A stretch of 42,580 nt of DNA from Gammaproteobacteria bacterium (GTDB lineage: Bacteria > Pseudomonadota > Gammaproteobacteria > Xanthomonadales > Rhodanobacteraceae). Each line of letters opens with the position of its first letter. Within the stretch, counting starts at the first letter, position 1. The notes under the pieces are model-generated. The model was not told the DNA's origin, ran no database searches, and worked only from the letters and a program-made list of their open reading frames with translations. The translations under genes were made by a program, and so were the position numbers. Below are positions 34,119 through 42,565 of the stretch, piece by piece. The stretch spans positions 1-42,580 of the forward strand of contig JAJPJT010000082.1 of assembly GCA_021324095.1 (NCBI GenBank). Direction: 5' to 3'.

Positions 34119-34952
34119 CTACTGCCGCGGATCGCGCAGGTTCGCGGGCGTCGCAACGAAACCCGGCGTCGCACGCCATGGATTGATGTCGATGCCGCCG
34201 CGGCGCAGGAAGCGCGCATAGACCATGAGTTCCATGGGCGCACAGCGGGCCTGGATGTCGACGAACATCCGTTCGACGCACGCTTCGTGGAAGTCGGCGT
34301 GTTCGCGAAATGAAACCAGGTAACGCAGCAGTCCGGCGCGGTCGATCGGCTTGCCGCGGTAGCGGATCTGCACACTGGCCCAGTCCGGCTGGCCGGTCAC
34401 GGGACACTTCGAACGAAACGCGTGCGTGACCAGCGCTTCCTCGACGTGGTGCGAATGCGTGTGGATGCCGAGATGCGCGGGGTACGGCGGCGCGTAACCG
34501 GTGACGCCGAGTTGCTGGCCATCCAGCGATTCACCGGCGAAATCCGTCGCCTGCAACCGCCCGAAGTCCGCCGGTTCCAGCAGCGCGACCTCGACGTCCG
34601 CCCCCGTGCACGCCGAAACATCCCGCGCGATGCGTGCACGCACGTCGTGCACATCGTCGAAACGGGTCATCGCATAGCCGCCCAGGTACAGCTTCAGCGA
34701 CTTGGATTCGATCAGGTTGGGCGAATCGCACGGCACCCGCAGCTCGGCAACCGCAACGCACGGCTTGCCTCGCTGGTCCAGCCACGAGAGTTCCCACGCG
34801 TTCCAGATATCAGCCCCTGCGAACGGCAATGCCGTCGCGATGCCGAGCGTCGTGCGTGCTTCAGAACGCGCGACGGCGAACAACACGGCGGGATCGACGG
34901 TGGTGGGGTAGTCGGTCTTGCGGCCGAGTGGGTTGGGATCAGAAAAAGGCAT
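34119..34952 (-). CDS. queF: NADPH-dependent 7-cyano-7-deazaguanine reductase, long type
   Basis: Protein of 277 residues from the ATG at 34952, which matches family N-termini (PLGRKTDYPTTVDPAVLF). An ATG at 34991 overlaps the preceding gene's stop as ATGA and would add 13 residues. It is a bimodular QueF of the E. coli type that reduces preQ0 to preQ1 in queuosine synthesis. The QueF motif is ESKSLKLYLGGY (82-93), the catalytic cysteine is Cys183 in SKCPVTGQPDW, and the substrate-binding segment HHVEEALVTHAF is present. No other queuosine gene and no preQ1 riboswitch is visible nearby. Confidence 0.95.
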   Translation of the reverse strand: MPFSDPNPLGRKTDYPTTVDPAVLFAVARSEARTTLGIATALPFAGADIWNAWELSWLDQRGKPCVAVAELRVPCDSPNLIESKSLKLYLGGYAMTRFDDVHDVRARIARDVSACTGADVEVALLEPADFGRLQATDFAGESLDGQQLGVTGYAPPYPAHLGIHTHSHHVEEALVTHAFRSKCPVTGQPDWASVQIRYRGKPIDRAGLLRYLVSFREHADFHEACVERMFVDIQARCAPMELMVYARFLRRGGIDINPWRATPGFVATPANLRDPRQ

Positions 34953-34987
34953 CGGGACGGGTGTGCTGATGCACGGTAACTTTGTTG

Positions 34988-36391
34988 TCATTCCGGGGCC
35001 ACGATGTACTGCTCCAGCTTTCCGTCGGGCAGGATGTATGTGGTGATCGAAAGCTTGCGCTTGGGAAAGGCCACGCTATACGCGCGCATCTGCATGCCGC
35101 CGCGCTTGCGCGCTCCGCGTATCGTGAACGACTCCGGCTTGCCGAGCGGCGCGAGGCTGGTCTGGTAATCGTGCATGGCGGTCGCATCGAAATAACTGTT
35201 GGCGTCGGCGCTGAACAGGCTGCGATTGATCTTTCCGTGCTGCAGGTCCGCGAAGATCGCCTTGGCTTGCGCAAGTGCGCGGGCCGCCTCCGGATCGTGC
35301 ACTTCGAACAAGGCCTTGGCGATGCCCTTCGCGATCACCCCGAAGGTGCCCACGGCGTCCTGGTCGGTCAGCACCACGACCGCGGTGCGTTCATCGGGAA
35401 AAATGTAATTGCCTGCCGTGAAGCCCATGACTTCGCCGTCGTGCGAGATCATCCGATGGCCATCCATGCTCCCGACGAAGACGCCCAGGCCGTAGCCGGA
35501 TCCGAGCCCGTCGTTCAACACGACTTCCGTTTCCATCGCGCGCCACGAGGCCGGTTGCAGCAGCGTCTGGTCGATCATCGCGATGTCCCATTTCGCGAGA
35601 TCGCTCGCCGTCATCGCCAGTTCGCCCGCGCCGAACATCCAGTTCACGCCTTCTTTCTCGGAGGGGCGCAATGGCCCGAGCGCGAAGCGCGAATAGCCGC
35701 GCGCATCGGTCGCCGGCAAGGCTCGCCGATTGGTGTCGTATGCATCGGTAATGCCGAGTTTCGGGAACACGTGCTGCTGCAGGAACTCGAATGGCGTCTG
35801 GCCGGTCAGTTTCTGCACGATCGAACCCGCGATCACGTAGCCCGTGTTGCTGTATTGCCACTGCGTGCCCGGCGCGAAATCCAGCGGCTTCTTCGCCCAG
35901 GTGTCCATGATGTGCGCCGGCGTGGTCGGCTGTTTCATCATGGGCATCAGGTAGTCCTGCGGCCAGTAATCCTGATAGCCGGAAGTGTGCGAGAGAATTT
36001 GCCGGATCGTGATGTGATCGGCGTCGGTGAGTTCGGGAAAGAACTTCGCGACTTTGTCATCTAGACTGAGTTTGCCTTGCTGCTGCAACATCAGGATCGC
36101 CGCCGCAGTGAACTCCTTGCTGATCGAGCCGATGCTGTAGCGCATCGCGGGCATGGCCGGCGTCTTCGGATTCAGCCGCGCGTCGCCGTAGGCGTGCGCG
36201 TAGACCAGCTTGCCGTCGCGCACGATCGCGACAGAGGCGCTCGGCACGCCGGACTTCGCGAGCGCGTCCGCGGCGATCTTGTCGATCTTGGCCGAGAGGT
36301 CGGCCGGCAACGCGTCGCTGGCAAACGCCGGCGCGCTTGCCAGTGCAATCAGTGCAGCCAGACAGAACAGGAATCCCCGGATCGCGCGCAT
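34988..36391 (-). CDS. Beta-lactamase-fold serine hydrolase, exported
   Basis: Protein of 467 residues. A signal peptide covers about residues 1-25 (FLFCLAALIALASAPAFASD). The class C beta-lactamase/penicillin-binding motif SxxK is SISK (89-92), the second motif YSN is at 180-182, and a third HxG-like motif occurs in MISHDGEVMGF. The C-terminal 120 residues form an extra beta-rich domain seen in several of these hydrolases. They act as esterases, peptidases or D-aminopeptidases more often than as antibiotic-resistance enzymes. It lies just upstream of queF on the same strand and may share its transcript. Confidence 0.92.
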   Translation of the reverse strand: MRAIRGFLFCLAALIALASAPAFASDALPADLSAKIDKIAADALAKSGVPSASVAIVRDGKLVYAHAYGDARLNPKTPAMPAMRYSIGSISKEFTAAAILMLQQQGKLSLDDKVAKFFPELTDADHITIRQILSHTSGYQDYWPQDYLMPMMKQPTTPAHIMDTWAKKPLDFAPGTQWQYSNTGYVIAGSIVQKLTGQTPFEFLQQHVFPKLGITDAYDTNRRALPATDARGYSRFALGPLRPSEKEGVNWMFGAGELAMTASDLAKWDIAMIDQTLLQPASWRAMETEVVLNDGLGSGYGLGVFVGSMDGHRMISHDGEVMGFTAGNYIFPDERTAVVVLTDQDAVGTFGVIAKGIAKALFEVHDPEAARALAQAKAIFADLQHGKINRSLFSADANSYFDATAMHDYQTSLAPLGKPESFTIRGARKRGGMQMRAYSVAFPKRKLSITTYILPDGKLEQYIVAPE

Positions 36392-36457
36392 CGGACGGCC
36401 TCACCGCAGTCGAGAGATGCGCAAGATAGCATCGACCGTTCCGCTGCGTGGCTGGCC

Positions 36458-37237
36458 TCAACGGGCCGGTTCGCCGGAAGCCGCAGGCGCGGCGCGGAAA
36501 GCCCGCACAAAAGTCCGCAGATCGCCTTCGGCAACGCTGGACACCGCGACGAAGCGCAGGCCCGATTCGCTCCACTGCACGACGTGGTAACCGTTGCGCG
36601 TTTGTACCGCACTTGCGATCATCGTGCGCTTCGATGGCCACTGGAACACGTTGATCATGTGCAGGTGGCGCCGATACACCAAAGCGGCGACTTGCTTGCC
36701 GTCGAGCACGTCGAGCCGACCGCCGACCAGTTCGAACCCCTGCGCCGTCAGATCCCTGACCTGTGGCGAGAAGTCCACGCGACCGTCGAACCAGGGTTTC
36801 ACCGTATGTTCGTTGGTACTGCGCACGTCGATCAGATGTCCCGGAAGCAGTGAGGGCACGTGGTCCGATACCGCGTCGGCGATCAAGGCATCGCTGCCTT
36901 GCCTCCGCAGTTGCAGCGCCTGCCAACCTGCGAACATCACGGCGATTACGCACAGGGCCGCCAGCGTCGCCAAGGCGACGCTCCAGCCGCGGCGAGAATG
37001 GCGACGTTCGTGTGCAGGCCGTGGCAACCGGGCCGCGATGCGCGTCCGCAATGCCGCGGACGCAGACCGGTACAAGCCGGCATCGCGCAATCGCTCGCGC
37101 AACTGCGCCTGCAGGCGCAAACGTTGCGCGCAGGCCGGGCACTCAGAAATATGGCGGGCGACGCCAAGGCTGTCCGCGGCATCCAGTTCGTCGTCGAGGT
37201 ACGCATGCGACAGCAGGCGCAGATCCGCGCAGTTCAT
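36458..37237 (-). CDS. Zinc-finger anti-sigma factor, membrane-bound
   Basis: Protein of 259 residues. The ATG overlaps the sigma-gene stop (ATGA, 37234-37237), so the two are coupled. The N-terminal anti-sigma domain has the zinc motif HxxxCxxC (His29, Cys33, Cys36 in HISECPAC). A transmembrane helix lies at about 84-106 (WSVALATLAALCVIAVMFAG). The C-terminal periplasmic part of about 150 residues contains VKPWFDGRVDFSP and GGRLDVLDGKQVAALVYRR, a recurrent domain in RsiW-like anti-sigma factors. It holds the sigma factor at the membrane until an envelope or redox signal frees it. The signal is unknown. Confidence 0.9.
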   Translation of the reverse strand: MNCADLRLLSHAYLDDELDAADSLGVARHISECPACAQRLRLQAQLRERLRDAGLYRSASAALRTRIAARLPRPAHERRHSRRGWSVALATLAALCVIAVMFAGWQALQLRRQGSDALIADAVSDHVPSLLPGHLIDVRSTNEHTVKPWFDGRVDFSPQVRDLTAQGFELVGGRLDVLDGKQVAALVYRRHLHMINVFQWPSKRTMIASAVQTRNGYHVVQWSESGLRFVAVSSVAEGDLRTFVRAFRAAPAASGEPAR

Positions 37238-37746
37238 GCCGCAACCTCCCTGCCGGCCAGCTCGCGCTGCAGCCGCTCGCGCGCCCGCGCGAGGCGCGAC
37301 ATCACCGTACCGATTTTCAGATGGGTGATCGCGGCAATCTCCTTGTAGGAACACTCTTCCAGTTCGCGCAGCACCAGCACCTCGCGGAATTCCGGCGGCA
37401 GCCGTTCCAGTGCATCGCGCAGGCTTTGCGCATCCGCTGCACGGAGCAGCACGGCCTGCGGATCGTCGAGATCTTCGCCGCCGTGGACAGCCTCATCGAA
37501 TTCCTCCAGCGTGCCGGCGGCGGGCACACGCGAGCGCTGCGTGTAGAAGGTGTTGCGAACGATCGCCAGCAACCAGATCCTGGCGTCGCCGCCGCGGAAT
37601 CCGCCGAAGAAGCGGAACGCGCGCAGTACGGCTTCCTGCACCACGTCCTCGGCATCCTGATCATTGCGTGCCAGCCAGCGCGCGAGGTTGTACGCCGCGT
37701 CCAGGTGCCGCATCACCTCGCTCTCGAAGCCGGCGTCGGTGCTCAT
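37234..37746 (-). CDS. ECF RNA polymerase sigma factor
   Basis: Protein of 170 residues from the ATG at 37746. ATGs at 37785 and 37788 lie at or before the predicted transcription start and are therefore disfavoured. Sigma region 2 covers about residues 10-75 (NDQDAEDVVQEAVLRAFRFF, with WLLAIVRNTFYT), and region 4 covers about 113-160 (LPPEFREVLVLRELEECSYK, EIAAITHLKIGTVMSRLARA). It lacks regions 1 and 3, as extracytoplasmic-function sigma factors do. It is coupled to its anti-sigma gene and divergent from a metallophosphoesterase and a cupredoxin gene. The shared promoter region suggests it controls both directions. Confidence 0.95.
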   Translation of the reverse strand: MSTDAGFESEVMRHLDAAYNLARWLARNDQDAEDVVQEAVLRAFRFFGGFRGGDARIWLLAIVRNTFYTQRSRVPAAGTLEEFDEAVHGGEDLDDPQAVLLRAADAQSLRDALERLPPEFREVLVLRELEECSYKEIAAITHLKIGTVMSRLARARERLQRELAGREVAA

Positions 37747-37794
37747 GCCGTCATGTCGCGCAGGCCCAGCGCGCCGAATGTCCATCATGACCAG

Positions 37795-37819
37795 ACCGGA
37801 GCGACGGCGACTTTATTCC
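37795..37819 (-). promoter_or_regulatory. Candidate ECF promoter, leftward (sigma/anti-sigma operon)
   Basis: On the minus strand GGAATAA (37819-37813) is followed, after exactly 14 bases, by CGGT (37798-37795). Transcription would begin near 37787, about 40 bases upstream of the sigma-factor ATG. The -35 box belongs to one arm of the inverted repeat TTATTCCCG...CGGGAATAA (37813-37841). Confidence 0.65.
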
Positions 37820-37834
37820 CGCGGCGTGCGCACG

Positions 37835-37859
37835 GGAATAACGGGCGAATCGCGGCGGT
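37835..37859 (+). promoter_or_regulatory. Candidate ECF promoter, rightward (metallophosphoesterase/cupredoxin)
   Basis: GGAATAA (37835-37841), 14 bases, CGGT (37856-37859), the same boxes and spacing as the leftward promoter. Transcription would begin near 37867, leaving a leader of about 58 bases before the metallophosphoesterase ATG. Confidence 0.65.
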
Positions 37860-37924
37860 ATTCCAATCCGAAGGATCCGCCGCGCGCGAATTCTTCGAAC
37901 CGATCCCATCAAGAGTACGCACCC

Positions 37925-38860
37925 ATGAAAGACGATCGTGACGACGTCCTGCCGGGCCGCCGGCGTTTCCTCCGATGCATGGCGTGGGCGGGTGCCGGCA
38001 CGCTGTGGCTGGTGAAGGGCGGTGTCGCACATGCCGGCATGCTCGCAACGGGTGCCGCCGCGGCGGATGCCACCTTCGGCTTCGTGCAGATCAGCGACAG
38101 CCATATCGGCTTCCACCAGGCACCGAACCCGGACCCGGTCGCCAGCTTGCGCCAGTCAATCGCCCTGGTCAATGCGCAGCCGCGGCGCCCGGATTTCATC
38201 GTGCACACGGGCGATCTTTCGCACCTGTCGAAACCCGAACAGTTCGACACCGTGGCCGAGTTGTTGAAGGAAGCGAAGACCGGCCACGTGTTCTACCTTC
38301 CCGGCGAACACGACGTGATCGGCGACGACGGCAAGGCCTTCTTCACACGTTTCGGCGGCGGCGCGGGCGGCAATGGCTGGTACAACTTCGACCACCACGG
38401 TGTGCACTTCGTCGCGCTGGTGAACGTGCGGCACCTGCAGGCCGGCGGTCTCGGTTACCTCGGGTCCGAACAATTCGCGTGGCTGAAGCAGGACCTGGCC
38501 GGAATTTCCGCCAGCACGCCCGTCGTGGTATTCGCGCACATGCCGATGTGGTCGCTGTACCCGGCGTGGGGCTGGGGCACGCAGGACAGCGCGCAGGCGC
38601 TCTCCTTGCTCAGGCGCTTCGGTTCGGTGACGGTGCTGAACGGGCACATCCACCAGATCCAGCAAAAAGTCGAGGGAACGATCACCTTCCACACGGCGCG
38701 TTCCACCGCGTATCCGCAGCCCGCGCCCGGCACCGGTCCCGCACCCGGACCGTTGAAGAACCTGCCGGCCGGCAGGTTGCACGACTACATCGGCGTCCGC
38801 GACGTGCGCCATGCGCGCGGCTCGCAGGTGCTGGCCGTCACCGAGCAGTCGCTCGGCTGA
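37925..38860 (+). CDS. Metallophosphoesterase with Tat-type signal
   Basis: Protein of 311 residues. The N-terminus GRRRFLRCMAWAGAG is a twin-arginine export signal, so the folded enzyme is probably sent to the periplasm. The calcineurin-like metal-binding motifs follow in order: DSH in QISDSHIGF, GD in HTGDLSH, GEHD (GNHD in most family members), AHMPMW and GHIHQI. The Asn-to-Glu change in the third motif alters a normally phosphate-contacting residue. The gene diverges from the sigma/anti-sigma pair and precedes a cupredoxin gene across a repeat element. Substrate is unknown. Confidence 0.9.
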   Translation: MKDDRDDVLPGRRRFLRCMAWAGAGTLWLVKGGVAHAGMLATGAAAADATFGFVQISDSHIGFHQAPNPDPVASLRQSIALVNAQPRRPDFIVHTGDLSHLSKPEQFDTVAELLKEAKTGHVFYLPGEHDVIGDDGKAFFTRFGGGAGGNGWYNFDHHGVHFVALVNVRHLQAGGLGYLGSEQFAWLKQDLAGISASTPVVVFAHMPMWSLYPAWGWGTQDSAQALSLLRRFGSVTVLNGHIHQIQQKVEGTITFHTARSTAYPQPAPGTGPAPGPLKNLPAGRLHDYIGVRDVRHARGSQVLAVTEQSLG

Positions 38861-38885
38861 AAAAATGCTGCCGTTTTCCAGCGAG

Positions 38886-38973
38886 CCTCACCCAGCGCTA
38901 CGCGCTCGGCCTGCGGCCGCCTCTCACACGGGGGAGAAGGGAGACAAGCGCGAAGCGCTTGGCGAGTGAGGGG
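38886..38973. repeat. Multi-arm palindromic repeat element, copy 4
   Basis: CCTCACCC...GAGTGAGG ends enclose AGCGC-TAC-GCGCT, CGGCC-TGC-GGCCG, a decayed CTCTC/GGGAGAAGG arm and AAGCGC-GAA-GCGCTT. Loops differ from copy 1 while the stems are kept. It lies between the metallophosphoesterase and cupredoxin genes. Confidence 0.85.
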
Positions 38974-39001
38974 TATTTCTCTTCATTGAGGTATTGACTC
39001 C

Positions 39002-39343
39002 ATGCGTTGGAATTCCATTTTGCTCGCGGGGCCGTTTGCGCTGGCGCTGGCGGCGCACGCCGCCACGCCGGCCGCTTCCACGAAAGCCGCACCGGGTTAC
39101 CAGGTCGGCATTCGGAATTTCCACTTCATGCCCGCGAAACTCGTGGTTCCGGCGGGCGGCACCGTGACGTGGATCAATCACGATGAGGAGCCCCATGTCG
39201 TGACCAGCGTCGGCGACCGGTTCAAGAACTCGCCCGCGCTCGACACCAACGACCACTACAGCGCGACGTTCGCCCAGCCCGGCACGTACACGTATTTCTG
39301 TTCGATCCACCCGCAGATGGTCGGCACGATCGTCGTACGTTGA
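39002..39343 (+). CDS. Cupredoxin-domain copper-binding protein, periplasmic
   Basis: Protein of 113 residues. A signal peptide covers about residues 1-20 (MRWNSILLAGPFALALAAHA). The plastocyanin/amicyanin-like fold is evident: FMPAKLVVPAGGTVTWINHD, the first copper histidine in EEPHVV, and the C-terminal ligand cluster FCSIHPQM with Cys, His and Met. A complete type 1 copper site is therefore present. It carries electrons or copper in the periplasm. Co-orientation with the metallophosphoesterase suggests joint control by the divergent ECF factor. It is convergent with the RND pump gene. Confidence 0.92.
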   Translation: MRWNSILLAGPFALALAAHAATPAASTKAAPGYQVGIRNFHFMPAKLVVPAGGTVTWINHDEEPHVVTSVGDRFKNSPALDTNDHYSATFAQPGTYTYFCSIHPQMVGTIVVR

Positions 39344-39371
39344 AAAAAAACGGGGCAGCAACGCCGCCCCG
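39343..39371 (-). terminator. Intrinsic terminator of the RND efflux gene
   Basis: Read on the minus strand: CGGGGC, nine-base loop, GCCCCG, then eight T. This is a canonical intrinsic terminator for the leftward efflux gene. The same hairpin, without the T-run, follows the cupredoxin stop codon from the other side. Confidence 0.88.
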
Positions 39372-39397
39372 CTTCTGTGATCCGCCGCCTAGGCCGA

Positions 39398-42300
39398 TTA
39401 TCCGGCTTGGGGCGCGGGTGGCGGCAATGCTTCGGATTCCCTCGCGCGCTCGGCGTGGTGGTCCTGGCCGAGCAGCAGATACATCGCCGGGACAACGAAC
39501 AGTGTGAACAAGGTGCCGATCGAGATGCCGGTGAAGATCACGAGGCCGATGCTGTGCCGACCGGCCGCGCCCGCGCCCGCGGCGATCACCAGCGGGATCA
39601 CGCCCAGCACCATCGCGAAGGTGGTCATCAGGATCGGGCGCAAGCGCACCGCCGCGGCTTCCTCGATCGCCTCGCGCTTGCTGAACCCGTGCAGGCGTTG
39701 CGCATCGTTGGCGAATTGCACCATCAGGATGCCGTGCTTGCTGATCAGGCCGATCAGGGTGACGAGGCCCACTTCGGTGTAGATGTTGAGCGTCGACAGC
39801 CCGAGGTTGATGAACAGCAATGCGCCGAAGATCGCCATCGGCACCGATACCAGGATCACGATCGGATCGCGGAAGCTCTCGAACTGTGCCGCCAGGGCGA
39901 GGAACACGATGATGATCGAGAACATCAACGTGAACAGGAAGCCGCCCGATTCCTGCATGAACTGGCGCGATTCGCCCGAGTAGTCGACGGCGTAACCCGA
40001 CGGCGCCACCTGTTTCAGCGTGTCGCGCAGGAACTGCAGCGCCTGGCCCAACGATACGCCAGGCCCGATCACGCCGCCGATGGTCGCCGAGTTCAACTGC
40101 TGGAAGTGGTTGATGGATTCGGGGACGGTCTGGTACGTGAGGTGCGCCACGGTCGAGGCCGGGATCATGCCGCCCGACGGCGTCTTGATGTAGTAATTGT
40201 CGAGCTGTGTGGGGTTGAGGCGGTCCGCCTGCGCGACTTGCGAGATCACGCGATACGCGCGGCCCGAGATCGAGAAGTAGTTGACGTAATTGCCGCCCAA
40301 CGCCGCCGATAGGGCCGCGCCGACGCTCTGCTGGGTCATGCCCAGCGCCGCGACCTTGTCGCGATCGAGCGTCACGGTCGCCTGCGGCTGGTCGATCTTG
40401 AGATCGCTGTTGACGTAGAAGAACATCCCCGACGCCTGCGCCTTCGCCAGCACCGCGTTGGCAACCGTGTCCAGGTTCTGCAGCGGCTCGGTGGTCTTGA
40501 TCACGAACTGCACCGGAAAACCGAACGCACCCGGCAGCGATGGGAACTGGAACACCGCCATGTTCGCGCCCGCGATGTTGCCCACCTTCTGCTGCACTTC
40601 CTGCTGGATCTGGTTGGCACTGCGGCTGCGGTCACTCCACGGCTTCAGCATGATGCCGGCGAAGCCGCTGTTGACGGCATTTGCGCCGTCGACCTGGAAG
40701 ATGTGCGCGTACTCGGGCAGCGACTTCGCGATGTCGAACACCTGCTTCGAATACAGCCCCATCTGGGTGATGGTGGCATTCGGAGGGCCTTGGGTGTTGA
40801 CCAGCACGATGCCCTGGTCTTCCTGCGGCGCGAGTTCGGAACTCGAGGTCTTGAACAGATACACGTTGCCGGCGAGGATCAGCGCGCCGAACACGATCGC
40901 GACCACCCAGGTGTCCAGCGAGGCGTGCAGCAGCCGCCGGTAGCGGTCGCGCACCCAGTCGGCCACCTTGTCGATGCGCTTGACGAACGGCTTTTCATGG
41001 TCGGATTCGCGCAGGAAGCGCGAGCACATCATCGGCGAAAGCGTCAGCGCGACAATTGCCGAAATCGCGACCGCGCCGGCCAGCGTGAACGCGAATTCGG
41101 TGAACAGCGCGCCGGTCAGTCCGCCCTGGAAGCCGACCGGCACGTAGACCGCGATCAGCACGATCGCCATCGCCAGGATCGGTCCCGCCAGTTCGCGCGC
41201 GGCCAGCAACGCGGCCTGCAACGGCGACTGGTGTTCCTTCATGTGGCGGTCGACGTTCTCGACCACGATGATCGCGTCGTCGACCACGAGGCCGATTGCC
41301 AGCACCAACGCCAGCAGGGTGAGCAGGTTGATCGAGTATCCGAGCAACAGCATCACCAGGAACGCGCCGATCAACGACAGCGGCATCGCGATCACCGGGA
41401 TCAGCACCGATCGCAGCGTGCCTAGGAACAGGAAGATCACCGCGGTGACGATGATCAGCGTCTCGGCCAGCGTCTTGACCACCTCGTCGATCGAGGTCCG
41501 GATGTAATCGGTGCCGTCGAACACGATCCGTCCGGTGATCCCGGTCGGCAGTTGCGCGACGATCGAGGGGAACACTGCGCGCACGCGATCGATGACGTCG
41601 AGGACGTTCGCGTCCGGCGCCGCGTTGATGCCGATGAACACCGAACGGTTTCCGTCGAACGCCACGTTGAAGTCGTAGTTCTCCGCGCCCAGCGTGACGT
41701 TGGCGACGTCCTTCAGCCGCACGATGTCGTTGCCGTTGGCCTTCACCACCAGGTTCTTGAATTCATCGACGGTGTGCAGGTCGGTGGCCGCGGTGAGATT
41801 CACGCTGACCATCTGGCCCTTCGTGGTGCCGATCGCCGAGAGATAGTTGTTCGCGGCCAGCGCCTGGTTGACGTCGCTCGCAGTGACGCCGTGTGCCGCC
41901 ATCTTCACGGGGTCCAGCCACGCGCGCAGCGCGAAGGTGCGGCCACCCAGGATCTGGGCGTTCTGCACGCCCTCGATCGCGTTCAACTGCGGCTGCACCA
42001 CGCGGGTCAGGTAATCGGTGATCTGGTTCGAAGCGAGCTTGTTCGAATAGAAGCCCAGGTACATCGAGGCGACCTGCTGCCCCGTCTGCAACGTGATCAC
42101 CGGTTGCTGCGCCTGCTGCGGCAATTGGTTCTTCACCGAATTGACCAGCGCAGAAATCTCGGTGAGCGCCTTGTTGCCGTCGTAGTTGAGGCGCAGCGTC
42201 GCGGTGATGAACGACACGCCCGGCGTACTGGACGAGGTCAAGTAGTCGATGCCCTGCGCCTGCGCGATCGCCTGCTCCAGCGGCTGGGTGATGAAACCCG

Positions 42301-42478
42301 CCATGGTCTGGGCGTCGGCGCCGTAGTACACGGTCTGCACTGTGATCGTCGCGTTTTCCGTCTTCGGATACTGGCGGATCGGCAGCGAGGTCACCGCGCG
42401 CAGACCCAGCACCAGGATCAGCAGGCTGATGGTGGCGGCAAGGACAGGGCGCTTGATGAAAAGGTCGGTGAATTTCAT
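39398..42478 (-). CDS. RND-family multidrug efflux permease
   Basis: Inner-membrane pump of 1026 residues, full length for the AcrB/MexB-type hydrophobe/amphiphile exporters. The N-terminus FIKRPVLAATISLLILVLG starts helix 1. The proton-relay aspartate pair is in LVVDDAIIVVENVDRH (about residue 405), and two large periplasmic loops separate 12 helices. The second half has VSVPMAIFGALLFINLGLS and LIGLISKHGILMVQFANDA. It differs from AcrB in detail and resembles the MexI/MdtB-type branch. It works with a membrane-fusion protein and an outer-membrane channel; the adaptor gene probably lies upstream, beyond the right edge of the window. A repeat element stands before it. Confidence 0.95.
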   Translation of the reverse strand: MKFTDLFIKRPVLAATISLLILVLGLRAVTSLPIRQYPKTENATITVQTVYYGADAQTMAGFITQPLEQAIAQAQGIDYLTSSSTPGVSFITATLRLNYDGNKALTEISALVNSVKNQLPQQAQQPVITLQTGQQVASMYLGFYSNKLASNQITDYLTRVVQPQLNAIEGVQNAQILGGRTFALRAWLDPVKMAAHGVTASDVNQALAANNYLSAIGTTKGQMVSVNLTAATDLHTVDEFKNLVVKANGNDIVRLKDVANVTLGAENYDFNVAFDGNRSVFIGINAAPDANVLDVIDRVRAVFPSIVAQLPTGITGRIVFDGTDYIRTSIDEVVKTLAETLIIVTAVIFLFLGTLRSVLIPVIAMPLSLIGAFLVMLLLGYSINLLTLLALVLAIGLVVDDAIIVVENVDRHMKEHQSPLQAALLAARELAGPILAMAIVLIAVYVPVGFQGGLTGALFTEFAFTLAGAVAISAIVALTLSPMMCSRFLRESDHEKPFVKRIDKVADWVRDRYRRLLHASLDTWVVAIVFGALILAGNVYLFKTSSSELAPQEDQGIVLVNTQGPPNATITQMGLYSKQVFDIAKSLPEYAHIFQVDGANAVNSGFAGIMLKPWSDRSRSANQIQQEVQQKVGNIAGANMAVFQFPSLPGAFGFPVQFVIKTTEPLQNLDTVANAVLAKAQASGMFFYVNSDLKIDQPQATVTLDRDKVAALGMTQQSVGAALSAALGGNYVNYFSISGRAYRVISQVAQADRLNPTQLDNYYIKTPSGGMIPASTVAHLTYQTVPESINHFQQLNSATIGGVIGPGVSLGQALQFLRDTLKQVAPSGYAVDYSGESRQFMQESGGFLFTLMFSIIIVFLALAAQFESFRDPIVILVSVPMAIFGALLFINLGLSTLNIYTEVGLVTLIGLISKHGILMVQFANDAQRLHGFSKREAIEEAAAVRLRPILMTTFAMVLGVIPLVIAAGAGAAGRHSIGLVIFTGISIGTLFTLFVVPAMYLLLGQDHHAERARESEALPPPAPQAG

Positions 42479-42494
42479 GTGGGAATCCTGGTTG

Positions 42495-42565
42495 CCCCCT
42501 CACCCCGGCCCTCTCCCCCGTGGGGAGAGGGAGACAAGCGCGCAGCGCTTGGCGGGTGAGGGGGG
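42495..42565. repeat. Multi-arm palindromic repeat element, copy 5 (short form)
   Basis: CCCCCTCACC and GGTGAGGGGG ends enclose only two arms: CCCTCTCCCC-CGT-GGGGAGAGGG and AAGCGC-GCA-GCGCTT. The two small arms near the left end of copies 1 and 4 are missing. It lies upstream of the RND gene, probably between it and its adaptor gene. Confidence 0.85.

Noticed and set aside
34988..36391. True antibiotic-resistance beta-lactamase
   Set aside because: The SxxK and YxN motifs fit the broad serine-hydrolase family, but the length and extra C-terminal domain match esterase/peptidase-type members rather than AmpC.
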